Part shown: positions 59,901 to 64,000 of the stretch, piece by piece
How the letters are laid out: every line of letters begins with the position of its first letter
Position numbering within the stretch: position 1 is the stretch's first letter
Assembly: GCF_003403015.1 (NCBI RefSeq)
Contig: NZ_QURL01000002.1
Location: 62,001-126,000, forward strand
Reading direction: 5' to 3'
DNA length: 64,000 nucleotides
From: Fulvimarina endophytica
Lineage (GTDB): Bacteria; Pseudomonadota; Alphaproteobacteria; Rhizobiales; Rhizobiaceae
Program-made: the position numbers and the translations under genes
The notes under the pieces: generated by a model
Database searches by the model: none
What the model was told of the DNA's origin: nothing
The model's input: only the letters and a program-made list of their open reading frames with translations

Positions 59901-62900
59901 ACCGCGTTCGAAGGATGGAGCTCCATCGACGCCGCTGCCGAGCCGCGGTTGTCGGAAGACGAACAGCAGGCGATCCTCGAAATCGTCCGCCAGGTCTCCG
60001 GCCTGTCGATGGCGAAGTTCTACGAACGGATCGACGTTCCGATCAACAACCCAGGGCTCAAGGCCTGGGGACGAGCCGGCAGGGATGGAGAGACCGTTGC
60101 CGTCGGCGGATTCTACCAGCCCGTGGGAGACATGATCGGGATCGCTCTCAACAACCCCGGCGACGGTCGCAGCACGGCGTATCATGAAAGCTTCCATCGC
60201 CTTCAGAGATTGTTCCTGAGCGATCAGGAGAAGGCACTTCTGGCGAACGAGACCGAGACGCTTCGCGCGATCGTCGCGAAAACGCCCGGACGCGAGGCGC
60301 AGGCCTTGCGAATGAGCCAGATCGAGGTCGAGGCAGAGGCCTTTGCGATCTATGCCGACCGCATGGATGCCGGCGGGCCAGCGCCGATCCGGATCAAGGG
60401 ACGCATTCGGACGGCCTGGGATCGCATCCTCAAGGCGGTGAAGCGCACCCGAAACTATCTGCGCGGTCTCGGATATCAGACGTTCGAGGACGTGTTCGAC
60501 ACGGCGCGTTCCGGCAAAATGAAGGATCGAGACGCCCGCATGGCGTCCGGCTCCGACGCCTTTTCGGAAATGGGCGGCGCACAGTTCGACATCGCTCCCG
60601 ATCTCGCAGGGCGCGATCTGGAACCGCAGCGCCGAACGCAATCCTTCCTCGCCAAAGGCCAGCCGATCGACCGCGCCATCGCGGCCCCGTTCCAGTATCT
60701 CCCCGGGGGCCTCACCAAGGATCGCCGACTTGCGATGGGCGAGAAGGCGTTCAGTGCGCTCGAATACGCGATCACCAAGTGGCGGCCGCACCCCGAAGGC
60801 CGGTTCGCCTGGATGGACGGCGCGCTTGAGACGGCCCGCGCCGGCCTGATCGATCGCTACGGGCTCGATCCCGCCTATGTCGAGCGGGACCGCGATCGGG
60901 CGCAGGACGAGCGCCGCGTGATGATGCAGGGCACCGAAGTCCTCAAGTCCCTCTCCGAACAGAAGGTCGGTATCGAGGAGGCGAAAGTCCTTCAGGCGAT
61001 CTTGAGCGGCGAGCCGGTGAACGACGCCGCGATGGAGAAGCTCGCCGAGCCGATCCGCGTGGCGATCGACGATCTCGGGCAGGAGGCGGTCAACCTTGGG
61101 CTCCTGTCCGCCGAGAGCTTCGAGCGCAATCGCGGCGCCTATCTGCACCGCGTCTATCTCAAGCACGAGAGCGAACAGAACGGCCTTGCCCGCATGGCCT
61201 CGAAGATCATGGGGAACAACCGGAAGAAGATCATCGGCGACCAGTTCAAGGGACGCGGCATGTTCTTCGAGGTCCCGCTCGAGAAGCTGGTGAAGAGCGA
61301 TCCCGAATGGTCCGAGGCCCGGCGCGGCGTTCCGCAGAAGGGCGAGAAGGTTCGCATCCTCGACCGCGTGCAGGACGACATGATGGGCGGCAAGGGCAAG
61401 ACGCTCGAGCGCGCCTACTGGCCGGCCGATCGCAAGATCCCCGAGACGTTCGCGGGCTTCCAGGATCGCGGAACTTGGGAGGTTCGGGGCCGGCAGAACG
61501 GCCGGTTCGTCCTCTGGCGCGACTATACGAAGGCCGAGCGCGGCAAGATGGGCGAGATCCTCGACGCCCGCTACACCATCGGCAAGACGTACATGATGAT
61601 GGCGCACGACCTGGCAACCGGCCGGTTCTATCAGGACATCGCCAAGAACGAGGAATGGGCGAGGATCGACGAGCCCGCCGGCAAGTGGAAGAACGCGGGC
61701 GACGTGAGCCGCCTCGCGATCGACACCGAACTCCAGTGGGTCCGCGTCCCCGATACCGCAATCCCCAACTCCGGCGGAAAGCGCCGGTGGGGCGCGCTGT
61801 CGGGCATGTTCGTGCGTGCCGAAATCTGGCGCGACCTCAACGAGATCGACGTCATGAACCGGCCGGGCACGTGGCGGATGCTCCTGACACAGTGGAAGCT
61901 GAACAAGACGGCCCGCTCGCCGGTCGTTCACATGAACAACGTGATGTCCAACCTGATGTTCATGGACTTCGGCGACGTCCGCTTTCAGGATCTCGCGTCC
62001 GGCATCCGGTCCTATGCGAAGGGGGACAGGAACTTCCGCGAGGCCATGGAGAACGGCGCGTTCGGCGGCGACATGATGAGCCAGGAAATCCGGACGACGA
62101 TCCTTCAGCCGATCCTCGACGACCTGGTGAAGCAGCAGCAGGGCGGCGCGGAGAACTCGTTCCTCGCCCGGGCTGGCCTCCTCGGCAAGCTGGCCGATCG
62201 TGTCGCGACCGCGCTCAAGACGGCCGATCGCAAGATGATCGACGCCTACCGGATCGAGGACGAGGTTTTCCGCATGGCGACGTACATGCGCCGGCGCGAG
62301 CTGGGCGACAGCCCGAAGGCGGCGGCGGATCACGCCCGTCAGCAGTTCCTCGACTACGACATCCGGGCGCCGTGGGTGAACGCGGCCCGCAACACGGTCC
62401 TGCCGTTCATCTCCTACAGCTACCGGGCGACCCCTCTCGTCGCCAAGGCCATCGCCACCCGGCCGTGGAAGCTCGCGAAGTATTTCGCCATCGCCTACGC
62501 GGTGAACGCGCTCGCCTACGCCTGGGACGGCGAGGACGAGGAGGAGAAGGAGCGCGCAAGCCTGCGCGAACAGGAACAAGGCTGGACGTGGCTGGGCGTG
62601 CCGAGAATGCTTCGGATGCCGTATCGCGACGAACACGGCAATCCGGTCTTCCTCGACATTCGCCGATGGATACCGTCGGGCGACGTCTTCGACACGAACC
62701 AAGGCTCGAGCGCTCTACCGATCCCGGCTCCGCTCCAGTTCGGTGGTCCGGTCCAGATGGCCTTTGAAATGGCCTTCAACAAACAGGCTTTCACCGGCGA
62801 GGAAATCGCCAATCGGGATACCGACACAGGCGCCGAAATCGCGACGAAGCACGGCGAATACCTATGGAAGGCGTGGATGCCGTCGGCGGCATGGGTGCCC

Positions 62901-63224
62901 GGCTCTTGGTATTGGGAGAAGCTCGGCAACGCCGCGCGAGGCGCGACGGATGCGCAGGGCCGGCCCTACGGTGTCGGCGAAGCGCTTGCCTCGTCCGTCG
63001 GCATCAAGCTGAAACCGCAGGACGTCGAGGCCGGTCTCGCCTGGCGCGCCTACGACCTTCGAAAGATCCAGGATGAACTGCGGACCGAAGCCCGCAGACT
63101 GGCCCGCCAGAGAGAGCGGAACATGATCAGTCAGAGCGCCTTCGACGCCGCGATGGCGAACATCATGGAAAAGCTCGACCGGCTGGGCGAGCGCGGCGAA
63201 GAGCTCGGCCGGGTCTCACAGTAG
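50910..63224 (+). CDS. Giant polyvalent protein: methylase/helicase with other domains
   Basis: This single 4,104-residue frame fits the polyvalent proteins that phages inject with their DNA for anti-restriction (DarB-like). Residues 1-315 are Gly/Ala-rich, with three F-x-D-L-(I/L)-P motifs at 4, 26 and 310. A pyrophosphatase-like domain spans about 565-715 (ITAPQDIDTV, DGDPVDVYVGEDPSSDRVFV). An N6-adenine methylase follows: LEPSVGVGNF at 1451 and NPPF at 1515. The SNF2-like helicase has GAGKT at 2138-2142, DEAH at 2303 and QREGRIIRQGN at 2701. A zincin-like HESFH is at 3092-3096. An LPD38-like C-terminal region runs from about 3650 to the end. Two linkers overlap other ORFs. Confidence 0.88.
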   Translation: MGAFDDLIPNARPSSSSPKSAAGGAFSDLIPASKPASEPEGEEQGWGSWLYDGASTLGNSVVTGLTAGAYRVPELAGNIVEGAGRLIEGGGDALERRFPTGLTEEEIAADTPLKKATDAVGGWLRDFSPKGDTGQMTMDELWEAPLKRAVPFAIEQGLASLPDMAAAIINLPAYVMGRTNEIGEARATNDERKPEDVTFGDLVTAMPAAVASALFERIGAKGVFGLDDAVGGIASRAAKAGTKEAVTEAGQEGIEYTGETAGTKTPMSLAEAGKRMATGAVAGGIFGGVVGGGVAAGERIAGKSPSQSGFDDLLPDGAAPAESILDPVEDEISAPAPEPTVVPVPVDRERLDSPRLTADDRASPISNDLIDDGKAILDGRTPGEPGRLPPVTNDNQSFDSRFERALDREVATDVQAAAKRETAFNADFDQAFGRELAADQSFDSEIQDATIGGPATPSPVEILGNDDLGEFSSLLIDAPRTNDGSAIISLTPDEISRLRSYGVTVSGESGSVTIPYRDTEEILAQRDAVVSGKPYRPAEPILPAEALSTGLTPKGDGSRKAPLEITAPQDIDTVAPRIADPTPAQAEAGNYAKGHVRWKGMDIAIETPKGGTRRGVGRDGSAWEVTMPAHYGDFKGTKGADGDPVDVYVGEDPSSDRVFVVDQKDADTGKFDEVKVFVGVTSEQDVAQIYEGAFSDGRALDRVQAVTETTVDGLKNWLKSGKTGKAFAAAPARQPSLPKKPVTTMLKQAGGIDPTSPLAGNLRAMGINSRTAPGLFRKGGRGAADNFVWAENPLFHDGPDDGNGYVREEAIIEGLRREMAGDPLRTPDEIAAVQPEEQAFGAEQEFEPKAERNRSPVVADSATEIARLIDVYGFPTDPEFFDLAMSFVDRGANHEDAVIAASERLLDTELTPDEAQYVDASIGIPFFGNDAPGDGRLPWEADTEAMGSGEPRVEDARPAAPAEGGSLGAGEESGGGERQAGSRSPDEEVGADGKPQLVIPGAEKVRDQDLLQRRASEGKRSTKPQADMDIGMFGSSKDQTDLVDLARATKPETKTDAQPETPTVPEATETEKPADPATGAEIAPVRAEEVQTDPEPEAAQPKPAKADAAPADSASKSFVTDEETGMVREWLKTLEEFYDDPTWGRSIKRTAQKIERLLGSAYDGDSSYIDRVLDRRNPFDINRYGTDGSKAFNTTEAISDEAYDLFDALVKRIEKGEKNPPQTEGARTDERNEMAGNRQDAPEGQSAEAARPTGREGPSGDLAGSEGGRSAPSDGRGPVAGDEGGRSEGVRDGDPSPDTGADTGREAGTPTVRDGDRRTDRDTGRGRGRSDFRITEPDEIGAGGQKTKFDNNLEAIHILEDLQGMTPTEAEKRLLARYVGWGGIPQAFKRPDGTYAEGWESRAKKLEKALSKEELAAARRSTQDAHYTSPQVVAGVWKAMERFGFKNGRVLEPSVGVGNFLGLRPADVKARFTGVEYDNITAAIAKALYGASDIHHQGFQDFTAPDGYFDAVIGNPPFGSQKLFDPKRPHLNNFSIHNMFFAKSVDLLRQDGVLGMVVSNSFLDAVVKDKARNYIASKTEFLGAIRLPNNAFSKNAGTDVTTDIIFLRKLKDGEAPTGQTWTGTQYVTDPNGGEDIPLNEYFVRNPDMMLGDFGSYGTMYRAGATALVAREGQDLTADLNAAIAKLPRDVMGDWTNQIVERSNAAQVDKTVKVGSMFLDGDGNVMVRGEDFGTKQNAEPSGLTGKGLDRAKGMIEVRDVLTELRALQLDPNATDRQIDAARQDLNTAYDAFVKANGPISTDANRRIFGEDPTWPQLAALEDRFDKGISAAIAKKTGETPRAPSAEKAAIFTKRTQSPYKAPTKAANAKDALTASLSVAGRVDLDMMSRMTDRSETSLFDELSGLLFKTPSGDIVTREEYLSGNVKAKLAQAREAAKTNRDMAGNVEALEAVQPADIEAADIDVKPGAHWVPPQYMADFIDHITGAGGGKASYSPVTGQWNVTLGQVKDSANVEYATDRADIGATIRAALEQRGVQIYDVMADKSRILNQAASEAATEKSKKIADEWRRWVWTDDARRRDMAAIYNERFNTTIAREYDGSHLTFPGKVGDDIVELRPSQKNAVWRIVQGGTTLLDHVVGAGKTFTMVAGAMELRRTGFARKPMLVVPNHLVGQWAEDFVKLYPGARILAATKKDFEKQNRKRLFARISTGDWDAVIVAHSSFGKVELDHDFQKEILDEQLTDIEDAIVEMKRASKEGAGDDRTVKQAEKQRESLKERLKRLAESGAKDDNLTFGELGVDALFVDEAHEFKNLAFVTKQRGVMGLGNPTGSQKAMDMFMKTQFILRRNGQRNVVHATGTPISNTMAEMYTVGRYLDYDDMRSRGVIHFDAWARQFGEVVQDWEISPSGKYKLTSRFAKFVNMPELMQRYLTFADVINRDDINRQLAKLGKKLPIPKIKGGKPQNIIVPRSDDQAAYIGIPLKDADGNETENYLEGSLVWRSENMPKRPEKGADNMLKIMGDARKAALDMRLIDPDYGDNPKSKINNAADRIRALYDQWNADRGTQLVFIDLSTPKAAKGREAARIRDLIDAAEGKDADKAEAAQAELDKLSPDEIDALSGDFSVYDDLKAKLIRRGIPEAEIAFIHDANTELQKDELFGKVRSGRIRVLFGSTQKMGAGMNVQNRLVGLHHMDAPWRPSDLEQREGRIIRQGNELYAADPDGFEIEINRYATERTLDARMWQTIEAKARFIEQVRKGAGGREIEDVGGEAANAAEMKAAASGNPDILAEMSLRKTLRTLENQRREHMREITRTADTLDMMRRQLARAKREAPLYRQDAKIKTDEFRATIGKTSFDKTNEAAEALGNLVKKKTEAGATKGEIGTLYGVKLRFDVADNGIPFVSVETAVPHEAPFSAEDSAIGVIMKLRNRIRASEENAIASERLATEKAEDIAKLEARGVTQWPKEKEFEETREKHNALIAKLRPKAKPAPKAETDGAQFTAFEGWSSIDAAAEPRLSEDEQQAILEIVRQVSGLSMAKFYERIDVPINNPGLKAWGRAGRDGETVAVGGFYQPVGDMIGIALNNPGDGRSTAYHESFHRLQRLFLSDQEKALLANETETLRAIVAKTPGREAQALRMSQIEVEAEAFAIYADRMDAGGPAPIRIKGRIRTAWDRILKAVKRTRNYLRGLGYQTFEDVFDTARSGKMKDRDARMASGSDAFSEMGGAQFDIAPDLAGRDLEPQRRTQSFLAKGQPIDRAIAAPFQYLPGGLTKDRRLAMGEKAFSALEYAITKWRPHPEGRFAWMDGALETARAGLIDRYGLDPAYVERDRDRAQDERRVMMQGTEVLKSLSEQKVGIEEAKVLQAILSGEPVNDAAMEKLAEPIRVAIDDLGQEAVNLGLLSAESFERNRGAYLHRVYLKHESEQNGLARMASKIMGNNRKKIIGDQFKGRGMFFEVPLEKLVKSDPEWSEARRGVPQKGEKVRILDRVQDDMMGGKGKTLERAYWPADRKIPETFAGFQDRGTWEVRGRQNGRFVLWRDYTKAERGKMGEILDARYTIGKTYMMMAHDLATGRFYQDIAKNEEWARIDEPAGKWKNAGDVSRLAIDTELQWVRVPDTAIPNSGGKRRWGALSGMFVRAEIWRDLNEIDVMNRPGTWRMLLTQWKLNKTARSPVVHMNNVMSNLMFMDFGDVRFQDLASGIRSYAKGDRNFREAMENGAFGGDMMSQEIRTTILQPILDDLVKQQQGGAENSFLARAGLLGKLADRVATALKTADRKMIDAYRIEDEVFRMATYMRRRELGDSPKAAADHARQQFLDYDIRAPWVNAARNTVLPFISYSYRATPLVAKAIATRPWKLAKYFAIAYAVNALAYAWDGEDEEEKERASLREQEQGWTWLGVPRMLRMPYRDEHGNPVFLDIRRWIPSGDVFDTNQGSSALPIPAPLQFGGPVQMAFEMAFNKQAFTGEEIANRDTDTGAEIATKHGEYLWKAWMPSAAWVPGSWYWEKLGNAARGATDAQGRPYGVGEALASSVGIKLKPQDVEAGLAWRAYDLRKIQDELRTEARRLARQRERNMISQSAFDAAMANIMEKLDRLGERGEELGRVSQ
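53647..53904 (+). CDS. Possible gene nested in giant ORF, +1 frame (85 aa)
   Basis: In the +1 frame of the giant gene, the part from about residue 27 reads like a real helical protein (KLTPKQWGQASRALKTLAQQ, then HPQRAEALERARKAAAASAR). At the same place the giant frame reads Gly/Glu-rich filler (EGGSLGAGEESGGGER). By hand count GC3 over 53728-53901 is about 86% in this frame and 61% in the giant frame. ATG 53647 has GGAG about ten bases upstream, but its first 25 residues overlap a conserved-looking part of the giant protein; a later CTG start is possible. Confidence 0.4.
   Translation: MKPNTSTPASASHSSETTPRATGDSRGKLTPKQWGQASRALKTLAQQHPQRAEALERARKAAAASARLAADRRMRKSEPTANLSS
54595..54912 (+). CDS. 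Gene nested in giant ORF, +1 frame (105 aa)
   Basis: This ORF lies wholly inside the giant gene. ATG 54595 has GAGGGAG nine bases upstream. The protein is a plausible folded, charged helical domain (KWRAIAKTHLRDNLPKLHAQ, LDQKVAEARRAMDEARSQGM, EFAMEILLPTPEP) with a Pro/acidic tail. The giant frame here is Gly/Arg/Asp filler (DRRTDRDTGRGRGRSDF). Hand-counted GC3 is about 81% in this frame and 42% in the giant frame. The methylase region of the giant protein resumes (FRITEPDEIGAGGQKTKF) exactly where this ORF stops. Its form reminds me of roughly 100-residue proteins near phage and ICE antirestriction genes; the family is not certain. Confidence 0.7.
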   Translation: MNETKWRAIAKTHLRDNLPKLHAQLAEKGRVAIWLDQKVAEARRAMDEARSQGMREDEAKEFAMEILLPTPEPTPDEKPEHQLFATAIGGQIAIPDEDEDEATSA

Positions 63225-63419
63225 CAGAACAGCGGATCCGGCAATCAGGCCGATCCATGCACCCGAATCCGCCGGCACATGCCGGCGGACCCATGGCGAT
63301 GCGTACCAGAGCCAGAAATGGACGCGGTGCCCCGCCACGAGGCCGAAGAGAAGGACGACGGCCGCCATCGCGGCGATCGTCGCGTGGTCCAACTCCAAGC
63401 CCAACAGCAGTCTGAACAT
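63216..63419 (-). CDS. Doubtful small membrane protein, minus strand
   Basis: The 67-residue frame has two hydrophobic segments (ATIAAMAAVVLLFGLVAG and SGAWIGLIAGSAVLLL) and a protein-like middle (HFWLWYASPWVRRHVP). It overlaps the last nine bases of the giant gene on the other strand, and no good ribosome site is seen. It fills the 250-base gap before the endolysin, where a holin would be expected, but the orientation is opposite. Confidence 0.3.
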   Translation of the reverse strand: MFRLLLGLELDHATIAAMAAVVLLFGLVAGHRVHFWLWYASPWVRRHVPADSGAWIGLIAGSAVLLL

Positions 63420-63437
63420 TCCGCACCCGCTCGGCAT

Positions 63438-63457
63438 CCCGCCGCAGCGGGTTTTTT
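63438..63457 (+). terminator. Terminator before endolysin gene
   Basis: CCCGC (63438-63442), loop CGCA, GCGGG (63447-63451), then TTTTTT. Confidence 0.75.
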
Positions 63458-63474
63458 GCGTGAGGGAGCATAGC

Positions 63475-64000
63475 ATGTCCTTTGAAGAGTGGCTGCAAAG
63501 CAGACTGACCGCGCACGGCTTCCCGTGCGGCGCGATCGACGGCGTCATCGGTCCGGTGACGATCGCCGCCCTGAAGGCGTTTGAGCGCTCTCGCGGCTTC
63601 CCTGTCGACGGCACGGCAGACGAGCGCGTCGTCGCGGCGCTGCGCCTCACGGCGAGCGCGCTGCCGGCGGGCGTCATTCGCCCGGCTGATCTGCCCGAAG
63701 CCGAAATTCAGAAGATCAAGCTCGTCCCGCAGACCTGGCCGCGGCAGGCGGATGTGCCGGCGTTCTTCGGCGCCATAGGAACGCGCCAGACGCTCATCGA
63801 AATCCCCTTCGACATGGTTCTCGCCTACGATCGCGGCGTGCGGGCTCGGCGCATGTCGCTTCACGAGAAGGTCGCGCCGTCCGCGCTGCGCGTCCTCGAG
63901 CGCGTGGCGCAGCTCTACAGCGCGAAGGAGCGCGCCGAGCTCGGGCTCAATCTCTTCGCCGGCTCCTTGAACGTCCGCCGGATGCGAGGCGGCTCGGCCT
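63475..64000 (+). CDS. Endolysin: PG-binding plus M15-like peptidase, 3' end missing
   Basis: The frame is open at the right edge, with 175 residues visible from ATG 63475 behind GAGGGAG. The first 60 residues form a peptidoglycan-binding domain (LTAHGFPCGAIDGVIGPVTI, FERSRGFPVDGTADERV). Residues 95-175 (FFGAIGTRQTLIEIPFDMVL, SLHEKVAPSALRVLERVAQL, GLNLFAGSLNVRRMRGGSA) match the beginning of M15-type D-Ala-D-Ala carboxypeptidase endolysins of alphaproteobacterial phages, whose zinc ligands follow just after this point. No signal peptide is seen, so it would need a holin. Confidence 0.85.
   Translation, partial: MSFEEWLQSRLTAHGFPCGAIDGVIGPVTIAALKAFERSRGFPVDGTADERVVAALRLTASALPAGVIRPADLPEAEIQKIKLVPQTWPRQADVPAFFGAIGTRQTLIEIPFDMVLAYDRGVRARRMSLHEKVAPSALRVLERVAQLYSAKERAELGLNLFAGSLNVRRMRGGSA

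Larger units (their letters stand above)
26342..64000. mobile_element. Prophage (temperate podovirus type), left part
   Basis: The element begins at a truncated tRNA-Pro and runs past the right edge. Its order is small accessory genes, terminase small and large subunits, portal, scaffold, N4-gp56-type capsid, adaptor, nozzle-like protein, fibre, internal and ejection-type proteins, a giant polyvalent protein and an endolysin. No contractile or long-tail genes (sheath, tape measure, baseplate) are seen, which suggests a short-tailed phage. No integrase, repressor or replication genes are visible; they should lie to the right. Apart from two single minus-strand genes and one doubtful one, everything is on the plus strand. 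Confidence 0.9.

Noticed and set aside
57567..62702. A 1,711-codon open frame on the minus strand opposite the giant phage gene
   Set aside because: It has the same GC-bias shadow character and no motifs, and the plus strand there carries clear helicase and LPD38-like sequence.

Overview
The window is GC-rich alphaproteobacterial DNA and falls into two parts: host chromosome (about 1-26,341) and the left portion of a tRNA-integrated temperate phage (about 26,342 to the right edge and beyond). Gene content points to the Hyphomicrobiales (Rhizobiales): a Tad/Cpa pilus operon in rhizobial order, a ROSE-type RNA thermometer before an Hsp20 gene, and GltB/GltD of alphaproteobacterial type. An Aurantimonadaceae-like host is my guess, not something the sequence proves.

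Host part. At 1-6,416 lie cpaC (5' end outside the window), cpaD, cpaE, cpaF, tadB and tadC: secretin, lipoprotein, localisation ATPase, motor ATPase and the two inner-membrane platform proteins of a type IVc pilus. A convergent alpha/beta hydrolase follows, then a heat-shock hsp20 with a RpoH-like promoter and ROSE-like leader, an RMF/CrpP-like small protein and a threonine aldolase. Next are gltB, a glutathione S-transferase and gltD (ammonia assimilation), each followed by a clear intrinsic terminator. Then come envelope genes: an SGNH-hydrolase-like DUF459 protein, an MltB-type lytic transglycosylase, galU, a beta-barrel outer-membrane protein, an acyl-CoA thioesterase and an AraC-type regulator.

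Prophage part. A 50-nt fragment carrying the 3' portion of a tRNA-Pro(CGG) gene (26,342-26,391, minus strand) has no D-arm or 5' half. It is read as attL; the complete tRNA and the integrase should lie beyond the right edge. Then come small early or accessory genes, including an exported Cys-rich peptide and an exported thermonuclease. The packaging and virion genes follow, almost all on the plus strand: small terminase, a large terminase split into separate ATPase and nuclease ORFs, portal, scaffold, N4-gp56-type major capsid protein, SU10-type adaptor, nozzle-like protein, tail fibre, a helical protein with strict 11-residue periodicity, GNAT, a Gly-rich membrane-active-looking protein, a Ser-rich protein with a lambda-endolysin-like muramidase segment, and two small virion-type genes. 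One giant 4,104-residue polyvalent protein comes next (pyrophosphatase-like, DNA methylase, helicase, HExxH peptidase and C-terminal LPD38-like parts). The window ends in a PG-binding/M15-type endolysin.

The most interesting observation is that two low-complexity linkers of the giant protein are overprinted in the +1 frame by short ORFs (53,647-53,904 and 54,595-54,912). These look far more like coding sequence than the giant frame does at the same place: hand-counted GC3 is about 86% against 61%, and 81% against 42%.
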